DNA of 64,000 nucleotides from assembly GCA_036250195.1 (NCBI GenBank), contig JAVHZZ010000010.1, positions 110,471,525-110,535,524 on the forward strand, written 5' to 3'. The position numbers were made by a program, and so were the translations under genes. This document shows, one piece after another, positions 1 to 12,304 of this stretch (positions are counted from its first letter, which is position 1; every line of letters begins with the position of its first letter). Below the pieces are notes generated by a model. It was not told the DNA's origin. It saw only the letters and a program-made list of their open reading frames with translations, and did not search any database. Source of the DNA: Mixophyes australis. Its lineage: Eukaryota > Chordata > Amphibia > Anura > Limnodynastidae.

Positions 1-716
1 TACTCGGGCACCCTAATGGCGCCAGAGCAGGTCTTCAATAGAGGCTGCTGCAGGAGGATTGGAGAAGAGCAGGGGCGGTCAGACACACTAACTGCCCAAA
101 CAGAGGAGCGTCCTATTGCCTAGCAACGGGACAGAGCAGAGCGCATGCTTCTGGAGGTGCAGAGACGGCCGGGGACTCTGCATGCCTGTTGCCTAGCATC
201 CCCAGGGCGGATCCGTCAGGCGTCCGTCCCCGTCCCCGATTTGTGGAGGAACAGCGGGGATGACGCCTGACAGTATCCTGCAGTGTGTCTGTCTGCATAC
301 GGCAAGTTCCGTATAGGTAGACCATGCTTACATCAGTATTCAACTAGAAAAGTTTCTTGAGATCCTCTTCTTCTGAATACGGATGTACCTGCTTGCATTT
401 TTCGTCCGTTTTTAAATAAAATGCAAATTGCGTTCACTTTGCGTTCCTTAATTAATCTGGCCCACGGTGATCAACTGATTTGCTAAATTTCCATACTAAA
501 TGCCAGAATGAACAGACAAAGGGCACGGCTCCGGCTGCTTTTAAGTTGGCGATAACAGGTTCCTGCCATTCCTTTCATAAACTATGAAGATTCAGCGATG
601 CTGTAATCATATGGTTGAAATGAATATAGGGAACAGCACAGTCTGCAAAATAGTATATATTTATGATATGAATTAATAGCATCTGTATCAATTAGTGGAA
701 ACCACACGTGTATCTG
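1..716. other. No gene; repeat-like DNA
   Basis: No coding sequence is supported. The stretch from about 370 to 468 (GAATACGGATGTACCTGC, then CGTCCG, TTGCGTTC and AATCTGGCCC) resembles the ends of two other sequences in this window, about 7390-7510 and 58735-58820. It is probably the right end of an old nonautonomous DNA element. The rest looks single-copy and AT-rich. Confidence 0.4.
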
Positions 717-796
717 GATGGATAGATAGATAGATAGATAGATATTAGATAGATATATAGATAGATATTAGATAGATAGATAGATAGACAGACAGT
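717..796. repeat. GATA/GACA microsatellite
   Basis: Imperfect tetranucleotide runs of GATA, interrupted by GATATTAGATA and ending in GACAGACAG. It is a simple slippage repeat with no sign of function. Confidence 0.9.
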
Positions 797-1189
797 ATTT
801 TGCTGACACAAGTGAATCAGAAAGAAAACTCTGTAAAATTGCAGTTAACCCGCAGCTATTATGAGATATATATTTCATTGTTTGACAAGACACAGGGATC
901 TTTCCATCCTTTACCCCATGGTAATACGCCTCATTGTTACATTCAATATAAAAATCTATTCATACTGCAACGTGATTGAAAAGGAAATTAAACCCCATTG
1001 ATGTTATAAATGTGTCTATTACTACATTTGCACACAAATTTCCCCCAGAAATTATAGAGCAAGTAGCCGATCCTCTAAGGAAATGCATTTAGTGTTGACA
1101 AGCTCAATTTTATGTGCATTGGAATATAAATACTTTTTAACTGTAGCAAAATTGCCTGAAATCTATATATCGTATCTGCATAAGTCTGT

Positions 1190-1369
1190 CTGTTTAGCAG
1201 GGCCGTAACTAGGGCTGTGAAATAGGGGCGACCGCCCAGGGCGCAACGCTGAAGGGGGGCGCAATTTAGGAATATTTTAGGTTCATTTGGTTAAAATTGA
1301 GGGCTAGGGGGCGGCATTTGTATTCTCACCCCAGGCACTAGAATTCTAAGTTACGGCTCTGCTGTTTAG
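1190..1369. mobile_element. Small hAT-type MITE with 8-bp target duplication
   Basis: A 164-bp element (1198-1361) begins CAGGGCCGTAACTAG and ends CTAAGTTACGGCTCTG, which are imperfect inverted repeats. It is flanked by identical 8-bp direct repeats CTGTTTAG at 1190-1197 and 1362-1369. Eight-base target duplications and CAGRG-type ends are typical of the hAT superfamily. It is far too short to encode a transposase, so it must have been moved in trans. The intact duplication suggests a fairly young insertion. Confidence 0.85.
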
Positions 1370-2010
1370 GTGTAAATATTAATTACAAAAAGAAAGAGCA
1401 ACTTTACACTTATAGCAAAGCTAATGCCTGATACGATTACAGATTTCTAGACACTAGCACAATGCAGTTTTATAGGAACAGGAAGCTCAGATTTCAACTA
1501 ATTGTTCTCTGATGTTATCCGTTCTAATATTTTTGCTTAAAAAGAAGATTACACTGTGAGCTCGTCAGTGATTATCTGGAGTCCAGCGGGAGAAGTGACA
1601 AATATGGGCGCAGTGATTAAGTCTTGTTGACACAATAGTTTGAAATGTTCTAGGGTTAGACATTTCTATATATAAATTATCATAGTACATTAGTTTGAGA
1701 AGGAAGCATTTGTAAATGATGATATTTTTCTTACGCAGCTGACATAATTATGGTAATAGAATTCTAAGTGACAACCCATTAATCTGAAACATCAATCACA
1801 GAAACAAAATAGATGCTTAATAATGGTTCGTTAGCCATAATCTATACTAAACCAGATTAGCTGTAGTATAATATACAGTAATATGAACTCAGAAGCCAGG
1901 CTACTGTCAACATTATCCAATGATGACAGCTGATATTAAAATTACTACCTTTATCTACTGCTTTATATAGATCTTATTTATTTATTGCCAGGGATACATT
2001 CCGGCAGAGA
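1370..2010. other. AT-rich DNA, nothing recognised
   Basis: No open frame of credible composition, no repeat with defined ends and no RNA gene seen. Confidence 0.5.
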
Positions 2011-2011
2011 T

Positions 2012-2478
2012 AATATCTATCTATCTATCTATCATTCTCATATCTATCTATCATTCTCATATCTATCTATCTATCTATCATTCTCATATCTATCTATCTA
2101 TCATTCTCATATCTATCTATCTATCATTCTCATATCTATCTATCTATCTATCTATCTATCATTCTCATATCTATCTATCCATCTATCTATCAGTCTCATA
2201 TCTCTCTATCTATCATTCTCATATCTATTTATCATTCTCATATCTATCTATCCATCTATCTATCAGTCTCATATCTCTCTATCTATCTATCAGTCTCATA
2301 TCTATCTATCTATCTATATATCATATCTATCTCATATCTATATATCTATCTTTCTCATATCTATCTTATATCTATCTAATATCTATCTATCTACAGTATC
2401 TCCTGTCTATCTATCTATATATCTCCTGTCTATCTATCTACTGTATCTATCTATATATCTACTGTATCTATCTATCTA
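2012..2478. repeat. TATC/TCTCATA compound microsatellite
   Basis: Runs of TATC separated by a recurring ATTCTCATA or AGTCTCATA interruption make a second-order repeat of roughly 20-40 bp. The plus strand stays open for 164 codons of Tyr/Leu/Ser/Ile because the repeat lacks stop codons. This is not a gene. Confidence 0.93.
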
Positions 2479-3094
2479 GCTAATATAAATCTAGCAAACA
2501 GCTGATGATGAGATACCTGGAAATTTATTTTTGAAGCATCTAATGGGCGATTTATTTCCGAATGTAACTTGTATGTAAGTTGTGTGTTTGAAAAGAGCAC
2601 AGAACTTTTAAGTATGTCTGAGTATATTCAATGTAATTAGATATACTATTAAAAGGCATTGTATAAAGTTAATTTCAATGTGTACTGTACATACAATGTG
2701 TTTTAATAGTATACCTTAATTACACACTGTAGTAGTTCTGTGATACCTAGTGGCACGCATAAGGGTCATTTTTAAATCAAGTAGTCATCACTATCAGTCA
2801 GCCGTGTAAAGTGTGCAAACGATGCGCATACTTAGTACTTTCTTCGCCGTATCTGCCTTGGCACGCCCGTACTGTACGTGGCCTCCATTAGTCCTCCCCT
2901 CCCTCTTCTGTTCCGCCAGTCAAGTCATAGGCAGTTGTGTCATTTGCTTGCAGACATGAAATTACACAAATGGAGGAACAACCGACCATGAATCAGGCCC
3001 TAAATACTTACAACTTACAACCTTCTTCCCAGACAAATTAAACAAAGCTCATTAATATTTATTAAATATCTGCACAGGAAATAATTTCTATCCT
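2479..3094. other. No gene; possible MITE right end
   Basis: The segment ending GAATCAGGCCCT near 2998 matches a terminal motif seen at other places in the window (for example 58800-58820). A remnant of the same loose family of nonautonomous elements probably occupies about 2750-3000, but I cannot define its left end. Confidence 0.35.
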
Positions 3095-3349
3095 GATTTC
3101 TAACTTCTTTTTTTTTCCAGATTTATTTTTAATTAGGGTATTTAAATGGTAAGGGGAAAAAGATACAGAAAAAAAGGGAGGGAATGGGGAGAGGTACATA
3201 GTGGGGAGCAGACATAACATAAAATACAACAACATATAAAATGACATTGATACATAGAAGATAGTAGGTGAGGCCCCCATCAGGCAGGTAGATAGACTAG
3301 AACCAAACTGTTACACCTCACACGGGAGAGCGAGGGATTTCTAACTTCT
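3095..3349 (-). mobile_element. Poly(A) retro-insertion with 15-bp target duplication
   Basis: The 15-base sequence GATTTCTAACTTCTT occurs at 3095-3109 and again at 3335-3349. Between them lie 225 bp that begin, on the plus strand, with a T run. Read on the minus strand, the insert ends with AATAAA about ten bases before a poly(A) tail. Long target duplications plus a poly(A) tail are the signature of LINE-1-type target-primed insertion. The insert could be a 5'-truncated L1, a SINE or the 3' end of a processed transcript. I cannot tell which, and it has no meaningful reading frame. Confidence 0.85.
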
Positions 3350-4917
3350 TAAAGGACTGCAAACCAATGTTCTGCTTATAACCGAGTCAGGATTCAGGAA
3401 TCCCTCTTCCAAACTTATCAATATATTTTATATGACAACTCGTCATCCCATCACCTCATCCTGACAATGTGGTCCTCATTGGAAACTAGGGGGGGGGGGG
3501 GGGGGGCGTTATACATGCAGCCCATTCCCTGGTGATATGCCCTCTGTGTTACCAACAAACGTTAAAGATAAATGTAAAAGTCAACTATACCAATAGTTTT
3601 CTATATATGACATGTGGTTTTAGTAATATTGAGCCTGCTAATAGTACATTCAACTACTCTTAGACTGTTTCTTGTGTTTTACTGATATTTGATATAAAAC
3701 ATATCCCGCCAGGTTTTTTTCCCTAACCATCTGGTCCCTGTGAATGAATGTCCCAGGCAGCACTGAGCAGTCTCATAGGAGATTGCCTGTCAATCACTCA
3801 AACTCCACCTTTGCTACAAGATAGAGAAGCGCCATGTATCTCAGTAGCTGATTGATGTGTCTCCTTGCAGCAAAGGAATGGGACAGGTACTGGAGCACAG
3901 GTTTAGTTAGGTAAAAATCTTCAGTTATTTCCTGTATTGTATTCATTCATACACAAGATTTCATTTAATTGTGACGTAACTTGCTCTGTAAGGTCAATCT
4001 AAACAGCAAGAAGGTAGCTTGAGCATTGTCTGTTCTGTGTCCGCTCTGTGGGACAGCTGTAGGTTTCCCTGTATGAAGAGGGGGTGTTATCTAGGACCGA
4101 TATACTGCACATGTGCTCAGGAGCAGGGAGGTCCAAGCTCCCTGACCAATGACAAGAACATATGGTAAATCCATATCGGAGGAATGAGTCTGGTGAACGT
4201 TACATGTCCATTAATCCATCAGGACCCCACTCTGCTCTGTCACCGTGACCCATAATGCCATCTGAGGAGAGGGTTATACCCCTCTCTGCACTCACTGCTG
4301 TCCTTGTTGTTGGGGGAGGCACAGTGCACAGCACCGGAGGGGGGTGCTGTACCGGGTGGGGCTGTGTCCCCCTATAATGGTGGGGCCCAAGTTGTTTACC
4401 CCCCCCCATCCCCCGCGCACAACGGTATCGGTAACCACCACAGGCTATGAGCACTGGCGCTGAGATCACTTCTTAGGGGTAAATTGTTTTGTTTTTTTTA
4501 GATGTTTATTCATTTTTTATTGTCGCCAAGTAATTAGAATTTATGTACCCGAGTACAGAAGGCTCTGTTACTATATAACACAGCAAGATAAGGTGGGAAG
4601 AATTGAGCCTGTAAACCACTGTCCCTGGAAATATCTCTATGTTTTAATACTGCACAAAAAAAATCCTATTTTTTGTTATCTTTTAGAAGCATCTGTGTTT
4701 ATGGATCCATACAGGTATATGGGTATAGCTCTATTATCCAGAGTGATTGGAACGGTTATCCAGATAAGGGGGTTTGCGTACATTGGAGTACATTATCAAA
4801 AGTCAACTAAATAATCCCTGTCTTACCCACAACTGCCCCGGTGTTCCCTCTTCATTAAATTATTTATCAGAGCTCCTCACAGTGATTTGAGAAGGAAACA
4901 CCTAGTGATCATGTCTG
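3350..4917. other. No gene; G18 run at 3489-3506
   Basis: Contains an uninterrupted run of 18 G. The rest shows no supported gene. Around 4200-4470 there is a CpG-containing, C-rich patch with no recognisable product. Confidence 0.5.
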
Positions 4918-5115
4918 TGTCATACCTCCCTACGTTTGGTTAGGCAACATTAGGACGGGGGCGCGTGGTCACGGGACAGTGGGGGGGGGGGGGGGGGGGT
5001 GTTACCACACCCTGCTTTTGAATCGTTAGGGTGTCCCATTCTCCCCTCCCACTACATCTACTTACCGCTGCTCTGCCACGCATCCCGACTTTCCCAGCAA
5101 TTGGAACAAAGTTGC
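4918..5115. repeat. Unclassified interspersed repeat with G19 run
   Basis: The text CATACCTCCCTACG, then GGGACAGTG, a run of 19 G at 4981-4999 and GATGGGACAGAGAGGG nearby recalls a common frog repeat with GGGACAG motifs. A similar phrase (GGTGGGACAGTCCTGAT) occurs near 62920. Class unknown. Confidence 0.3.
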
Positions 5116-5935
5116 CCAATCTGGATGATGGGACAGAGAGGGACTCAAATTGGATGAGAGGTGTGCTGTCAGCAAATCTGGATGACGGATGTCACTTACA
5201 ATAATAATATTTTGAGTCATTGTAGATGAACATAATTATTAATATAAGGATAATATGTGATGTCCATTAAATATTAAAGAGAACAGATATTTGTATGCCA
5301 TCACGCGAGGGGTTAATGGCCAACAATTACATGACCAGACAATGAACTACCTATAAAGGGTTGTGTCTGTAGAGCTGTCCTACATACCAGAATATGTGAG
5401 ATTTGTTGCAGAGATGTTTCACGAAGACATTGACATAAACTTTCACATATGCACCCAACACGTAAGACACAGGTTATGTTTGCATCAACGTGAAATATAA
5501 AGAGAGAGATTGCAGCCTTCAGCATCGCTCCCCACAGCCTGTGTTCTGTAGGGATGACAGCAAATTAATTTGCATCTCATTAGCAGGCAGGCTATTTACA
5601 GGGCGTCTGACTTAATGTCAAACATGATTTTGTCACTGTGTACAGCACGTCCATAGGTCTCCAGGTGTAATAACACAATTAAACCACTTGCTATAGTCGG
5701 AATCTTCCCTCAATCATTTCTTCACAGATTCCCGTTAGCTTCCTCCTGCCATGGAGTGAGTCCTGTCTGTAATCACACAGCAGATTACTGAGCCATGATG
5801 GTGCACAGCGAGTACGGGCATGTCTCTGTGAGTCTGGTGTCAGCCTCTCAATTACAACAAAGTATTATTTTTCTTTACGAAAGTAAATGTGAAAACGAGA
5901 TCATCCTCACTCTGCAGCAAAGACAAATGAGTATA
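5116..5935. other. No feature recognised
   Basis: AT-rich DNA without a supported gene or a repeat with definable ends. Confidence 0.5.
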
Positions 5936-6710
5936 CACTGATCAGCCACAACATTAAAACCCCCTGCCTAATGTTGTGTAGGCCCCACAAGACCCCTGAA
6001 GGGGTCCTGTGGTATCTGGCACCAAGACGTCAGCAGCAGATCCTGTAAGGTGTGAGGCGCGGCCTCCAGGGATCGGATTTGTTTTTCCAGCACATCCCAC
6101 AGATGCTCAACGGCATTGAGATCTGGGGAATTTGGAGGCCAAGTCAACACCTTGATCTCTTTGTCATGTTCCTCAAACCATTCCTGCAGTGTGACAGGGG
6201 GCATTATCCTGCTGACAGAGGCCACTGCCATCAGGGAATACCGCTGCCATGAAGGGGTGCACTTGGTCTGTGACAATGTTTAGGTAGGTGGTACGTGCCA
6301 AAGTAACATCCACATGAATGCCAGGACCCAAGGTTTCCCAGCAGAATATTGCCCAGAGCATCACACTGCCTCCACCAGCTGCCTTCTTCCCATAGTACAT
6401 CCTGGTGCCATCTCTTCCCCAGGTAAATGACGTACATACAGCCGTCCTCATTATGTAAAAGAGAATGTGATTCATCAGAGGCGTCCACCTTCTTCCATTG
6501 CTCCATGGTCCAGTTCTGGCGCTCACGTGCATGGCCACTCTGACCAGTCTGTGGCTACGTAGCCCCATACGCAGCAAACTGCGATGCACTGTGGGTTCTG
6601 ACACCTTTCTATCACAGCCAGATTCACTTCTTCAGCAATTTGTGCTACAGAAGCTCCTCTGTGTGATTGGACCAGACAGGCTGGTCTTCCCTCCCCAGCG
6701 CACATCAAAG
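5936..6710 (-). pseudogene. Broken mariner/Tc1-like transposase (DDE)
   Basis: The plus strand starts with the terminal sequence CACTGATCAGCCACAACATT next to TA, the expected insertion site of the Tc1/mariner superfamily. On the minus strand the coding remains include VTLARTTYLNIV, then SGLCQQDNAPCHTAGMV (second catalytic Asp) and WPPNSPDLNAVEHLWDVLE (the third acidic motif). These pieces lie in two frames that overlap around 6173-6276, so at least one frameshift is present. The N-terminal DNA-binding half and the other terminal repeat are missing: similarity fades near 6710. The enzyme would have cut and joined DNA at TA sites; this copy cannot. Another relic of the same family is at 57444-57558. 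Confidence 0.88.
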
Positions 6711-7309
6711 TACTAATTTCACTCTTCTGTAGAAATGAGATTTCTTTGTTTCACTGAAAACAGCTAATTAACTATTACTAATTGTTATAGACCTTGTGTA
6801 AAGGATACTACAGATTCTACGACTATAAATACCACTTCTAGGGAAGTTAATTATTAGACCTCACATTGATATTGTTGCGGATAGACAGTGCATACAGTAT
6901 ATACATGACATTCGGATCTAAACTAAATGGGATATAATTTAATAAGCCTCACCGTTAAGTATAATTGAGACCAATATAGTGGGAAAGAATATTGGTACAA
7001 ATAATTGAGCACAGCGGTATCATAATGCTATTTTTAAATCACGTTTGTACAATTAATGCACAAATACACCTGTATAAGCTTCTAATATTTCGCTACTATA
7101 TAAACAATCAGGCGTTTGACCTATTTTTAACAAGTTATCAATAAAATGTAAATATATATTAACATCTTGAATCCCAAACTGCAAAGAACTGTAAAAATGA
7201 ATTTTATGTACAGTAGACATTAATAACATCACGATACATGTATTTTATGTAAAAACAAAAATCATGAAAAAAAGTTGTTGTTTTTTATTAATGATTATTG
7301 TGTTAAGAG
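6711..7309. other. AT-rich DNA, nothing recognised
   Basis: No gene or repeat with definable boundaries was seen. Confidence 0.5.
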
Positions 7310-7520
7310 GTGTTAATGTATGTAATATTTTATACTGGACATATGTATTGTGTGTATCCTGCATATGACGAGTACGCTGTAGCTAGAGCACACCGATACC
7401 CTTATTTAAATGTAAACATTTCTTGAGCCCTGCTTGTACTTGGGTGTACGTCTGTGCACTTTCCGTCCGCTTTTAAAAAACACAAATTGCTTTCAACTTG
7501 CGTTCCCCGATGAATCAGGC
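7310..7520. repeat. Nonautonomous element remnant (GAATCAGGC end family)
   Basis: Shares scattered blocks with 370-468 and 58650-58820: GTACGTCTGTGCACTTTCCG, TTTTAAAAAACACAAATTG, CTTGCGTTCC, ending GATGAATCAGGCGC. The similarity supports one old family of nonautonomous elements, but there are no coding remains and the left end is unclear. Confidence 0.45.
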
Positions 7521-7928
7521 GCACTGCGCGGGAAATCTGGTATTTGGCAAAACATTGGCTAGAATTATGCGGCAGTCCACGAACTCAAGTGACAAACGCT
7601 CAACAGAATTTGTTTTTGAGCCAGTCATATTTATTAGGGAAATAAAAAATATTTGGAGTCTGGTTTAACAAGAATTTCACCAAACATATCAGATTATTGT
7701 ATAAAGACCATTTATTCATGAATGAAAATGACAATATTTTGGGGTTTAGTATAACAACTATTTAACTGAACATATAAAAGGTATTTGGGGACTATTTATT
7801 ACCATAATAGTTATTGTAGTGAAAAGTCTAATCTTAAAAAATTATTATTACCATTATTTTATTGTTATGTCAGCTGATACTCAGACATAAGGGCAATAAC
7901 TTATCGCACTGGGTGTAATGAAATCTAA

Positions 7929-8094
7929 GGGGGAATTCAATTAGCTACGATGTTTCTCAGAACAGTTACTACGGTACAATTTCCGCTCATTTTTCCTCGC
8001 ACCTTTACGGAGTGTGAGGAGCAATCAGTGGAGATTTCTGTAAAAATCCCGTGGCCGCGATGATCTGAGGAACATCGTCTCTAATTGAATTGTC
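7929..8094. mobile_element. MITE with GAATTCAATTAG ends
   Basis: A 166-bp foldback sequence. The left arm GGGGGAATTCAATTAGCTAC matches, in reverse complement, the right arm that ends CTAATTGAATTGTCC, and CGATGTTTCTCAG pairs with CTGAGGAACATCG. No transposase is encoded. The target duplication is not clear. Superfamily not assigned. Confidence 0.75.
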
Positions 8095-8809
8095 CATGTT
8101 TTTTTAAAAAAATAAAACAGCAAATATGTGATATATAAAACATAAGGCAGGTATAACAATTATATTATATTTACCCCCTTCCCCCCTGTCCCCAGAAAAT
8201 AATATTTAATTTCTGGTGGGGTAGTAGCAATATTCATTTTAAAAAAGGTTATAAGGATATTTCTTCCTCACTCATCTGCTTCTTAATCTTCCCTGCTTTG
8301 TGATTGGCCTGATTCTACAGGGGGTGTAAATTATTCCAGGAAATTTGGGCAGATGTGGGGGTACCAGTGCTGCAAACATACAGCTTAACAACAATATATA
8401 AATTCTCACTCCTATTAATAATTACACATGTGTCCATATGTTTTACTAAATATTTCTAGAAAATAAGAATAGAAATAATAAGTTTGCTGGTGCTACTAAC
8501 ATTAATAATAATAATAATAACACAAATAAAGTGTAAATAAACTTGTAAAGAAGATATATTTTCCTGGTAAGGATAAGGGATGTGTATTTATTCCATAAAC
8601 ACAAGGTGTTATCTATATCCCCGAACAATGCTGCACTTTACCAGTAACACACTGACATACACTTAACGTGAACAAATGAGCATCCTGTAATGATCAGCGT
8701 TATCCTTGTAAGTCAGTGTGTATGTGTCACACCTTTGTGTACTGCAGCTTATTGCACAGCTTCTAGGATGATGTTACCACTTAGCAGATGAATTGTTTGT
8801 GCCCTTGAC

Positions 8810-8840
<31 letters not shown>

Positions 8841-9408
8841 TAGAGGTTCTGCTGTCAGAAGAATAGATCCTTTCTCTGGCAGCCTTGTTATGGAACAAGA
8901 CATCTCCAAGAACCCACTAACACCTACTCGGGTTTTAATTAATATCATTGCTTGTATCCATTAACAGCAAATCAACAGGGTTCACGAAAGAGAGAAGAGA
9001 ATTCTGCACCTTGTCAGACAGTCGCAGGTCTAACCCTCTGTGGTAATTATTCACCTGGGTTTTCACATTGCTCTCATTTCCATGCTGATGTATAAAGCAC
9101 TTTGGCATCATTTACATAAATCATGCAGCCAGAAAAGAACAAGGCTGGTGAGACTCAGCGTTAATCCCACCTCACAGCTATTGGACCCATAAGGGATACG
9201 GCAGTTGTCAATCTCATGCTGTCTATTAAAAGACTCTGATTGGGGGGGGCAGATAGGGTAAAGCGACACTTAGGTATTATCAGCTCACAGAGAGCTGTAT
9301 TACCAGCAAAACAGAGGATTTGATTTAAAACGTGCTATTCAAGTACTTTGCATCCCATTCTGTAATGTGAATGATGAGCTGTGTGATTATTAGAAGTATG
9401 TACACCAT
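8095..9408. other. No gene; G26 run at 8815-8840
   Basis: Holds the longest homopolymer in the window, 26 consecutive G, and a short (ATA)n run near 8505. Nothing else was recognised. Confidence 0.55.
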
Positions 9409-9631
9409 GGGGCATATTCAATTGTTGGCGTTACTGGCCAAAGTAACACGGTGCGCGTACTATTACCGTCATTACGGTAATAGTGCGCGTAAATACCGTT
9501 ATTACTTTACCTTTCACGCTGGATTTCAGCTCACGGCTCAGAGAGCTGCGAGCTGAAATCCGGCTTAGTATTACCGTAATAGCAGTAATAGTTTTTCCGC
9601 CATGTGGAATTCAAACAATTGAATATGCCCC
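9409..9631. mobile_element. MITE with GGGGCATATTCAATTGTT ends
   Basis: Perfect 18-bp terminal inverted repeats at 9409-9426 and 9614-9631 enclose about 190 bp. The interior has its own palindromes: GCGCGTACTATTACCG pairs with CGGTAATAGTGCGCG, and GGATTTCAGCTC pairs with GAGCTGAAATCC. There is no coding sequence. Elements with this end are common in frog genomes as I recall them; the superfamily is uncertain because no target duplication is obvious. Confidence 0.85.
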
Positions 9632-9914
9632 CTTATGTGTTCAAGTTTGATACAATGTTTCAGTGAAAATCTCCTGAAATAATCAGAGTAGGGTATTTCT
9701 ATATAAAATGATACTATGCTTTATCTGTGATAAAGTCCGAGAGCTACTTAACTTAGTGCGGAACTTAAAACTAATTCTATTTATATACATAGTATATGAA
9801 CAAAAGTATTTGGCCACACCTGTTAATTATTAAATTGAGGTGTTTCACTCAGACCTGTTGCCAGAGGTGTATAAAATCCAGCACCAGCCATGCAGTCTTC
9901 ATTTGTGATACAAA

Positions 9915-12304
9915 ATGGGTCGTTCTGAAGAGCTCAGTGACTTAAAGCGTGGTACTGTGATAGGATGTGTGGTACTGTGATAGGATGTGTGGTACTGTGA
10001 TAGGATGTGTGGTACTGTGATAGGATGTGTGATACTGTGATAGGATGTGTGATACTGTGATAGGATGTGTGATACTGTGATAGGATGTGTGGTACTGTGA
10101 TAGGATGTGTGGTACTGTGATAGGATGTGTGATACTGTGATAGGATGTGTGATACTGTGATAGGATGTGTGATACTGTGATAGGATGTGTGGTACTGTGA
10201 TAGGATGTGTGGTACTGTGATAGGATGTGTGGTACTGTGATAGGATGTGTGATACTGTGATAGGATGTGTGATACTGTGATAGGATGTGTGGTACTGTGA
10301 TAGGATGTGGGGTACTGTGATAGGATGTGGGGTACTGTGATAGGATGTGCAGTACTGTGATAGGATGTGTGGTACTGTGATAGGATGTGTGGTACTGTGA
10401 TAGGATGTGTGGTACTGTGATAGGATGTGGGGTACTGTGATAGGATGTGCAGTACTGTGATAGGATGTGTGATACTGTGATAGGATGTGTGGTACTGTGA
10501 TAGGATGTGTGGTACTGTGATAGGATGTGTGGTACTGTGATAGGATGTGTGGTACTGTGATAGGATGTGTGGTACTGTGATAGGATGTGTGGTACTGTGA
10601 TAGGATGTGTGGTACTGTGATAGGATGTGTGGTACTGTGATAGGATGTGGGGTACTGTGATAGGATGTGTGGTACTGTGATAGGATGTGTGGTACTGTGA
10701 TAGGATGTGTGGTACTGTGATAGGATGTGTGATACTGTGATAGGATGTGTGGTACTGTGATAGGATGTGTGATACTGTGATAGGATGTGTGGTACTGTGA
10801 TAGGATGTGTGATACTATGATAGGATGTGTGGTACTGTGATAGGATGTGCAGTACTGTGATAGGATGTGTGATACTGTGATAGGATGTGTGGTACTGTGA
10901 TAGGATGTGCGGTACTGTGATAGGATGTGTGGTACTGTGATAGGATGTGGGGTACTGTGATAGGATGTGTGGTACTGTGATAGGATGTGGGGTACTGTGA
11001 TAGGATGTGCAGTACTGTGATAGGATGTGTGATACTGTGATAGGATGTGTGGTACTGTGATAGGATGTGGGGTACTGTGATAGGATGTGGGGTACTGTGA
11101 TAGGATGTGCAGTACTGTGATAGGATGTGCGATACTGTGATAGGATGTGTGGTACTGTGATAGGATGTGTGGTACTGTGATAGGATGTGTGATACTGTGA
11201 TAGGATGTGTGGTACTGTGATAGGATGTGTGGTACTGTGATAGGATGTGTGGTACTGTGATAGGATGTGTGGTACTGTGATAGGATGTGTGGTACTGTGA
11301 TAGGATGTGTGGTACTGTGATAGGATCCCACCTTTGCAATAAGACAGTTCGTGAAATTTGATCCCTGCTGGATATTCCACTGTCCACTGTAGGTGATATT
11401 ATTAGAAAGTGGAAGCGTTTAGGAACAACAGCAATTTGACCATGAAGCAGAAGACCACGTAAAATCACAGAGCAGGGTCAACGACTGCTAAGGTGTATGG
11501 TGCGTAAAAGTCTCAAACACTCTGCTGATTCCATAGCTGAAGAGTTCTGAAATTCCACTGGCATTAATGACAGCAAAAAAAACTGTGTGGTGGGAGCTTA
11601 ATGGAATGGGTTTCCATGACCGAGCAGCTGCATGGAAGCCTCACATCACCAAGACCAATGCCAAGCATCGGATGGAGTGGTGTAAAGCACACCGACACTG
11701 GACTGTGGAGCAGTGGAAACTGGTTCTGTGGAGTGATGAATCACACTTCTCTGTTTGGCAGTCAGATGGGTGAGTCTGGGTTTGAGGGATGCCGGGAGAA
11801 CGTTACCTGTCTGACTGCATTATGCCAACTGTGAAGTTTGGTGGAGGAGGGATAATGGTATAGGGCTGTTTTTCAGGGTTTGGACTAGGCCCCTTATCTC
11901 CACTGAAGGGCAATCTTAATGCTTCAGCATACCAAGTCATTTTGGACAATGCTATGCTTCCAACTTTGTGGCAACAGTTTGGGGAAGGCCCTTTTCTATT
12001 CCAACATGACTGTGCCCCAGTGCACAAAGCAAGGACTACAAAGACATGGTTTGATGAGTTCGGTGTAAAAGAACGTGACTGGTCCGCACAGAGCCCTGAC
12101 CTCAACCCCATCGAACACCTTTGGGATGAACTGGAAAGGAGATTACGAGCCAGGCCTGCTCGTCCAACATCAGTACCTGACCACATAAATGGTCTACAGA
12201 ATGAATGGGCACAAATTCCCACAGAAACACTCCAACATCTTGTGGAAAGCCTTCCAAGAAGAGTGGAAGCTGTTATCGCTGCAAAAGGGGGACCGAATTC
12301 ATAA
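9915..12304 (+). pseudogene. Dead Tc1 transposase split by tandem repeats
   Basis: The start reads MGRSEELSDLKRGTVIGC, the typical beginning of the Tc1 helix-turn-helix region. After 18 codons the frame enters the 20-bp array and meets stops (TGA, TAG). Beyond the array the coding text resumes: the segment 11567-11773 includes LVLWSDESHFSVW (first catalytic Asp), and 11942-12304 includes FQHDCAPVHKAR (second Asp) and SPDLNPIEHLWDELERRL (third acidic residue). In the catalytic frame there are stops at 11771, 11783 and 11861. The acidic triad is therefore still visible but the protein cannot be made. In life the enzyme would have performed cut-and-paste transposition at TA sites. Confidence 0.92.
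9951..11326. repeat. 20-bp minisatellite, about 69 copies
   Basis: The unit GGTACTGTGATAGGATGTGT is repeated in exact 20-base register for 1376 bases without a visible insertion or deletion. Almost all variation is at the unit junction: GTGT, GTGG or GTGC followed by GG, GA or AG. The unit is the Tc1 coding sequence for codons around GTVIG, so it grew from the transposon itself. On the minus strand all frames stay open with the PITVPHILSQYHTSYHST motif; this is a consequence of the repeat and not a protein. Confidence 0.97.

Noticed and set aside
1985..2479. 164-codon Tyr/Leu/Ser/Ile frame
   Set aside because: Translation of a TATC microsatellite.
9899..11468. Minus-strand frames of up to 493 codons (PITVPHILSQYHTSYHST repeats)
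   Set aside because: They are the translation of the 20-bp array, open in all three minus frames because the unit has no stop on that strand. The array lies in a transposon in the other orientation.
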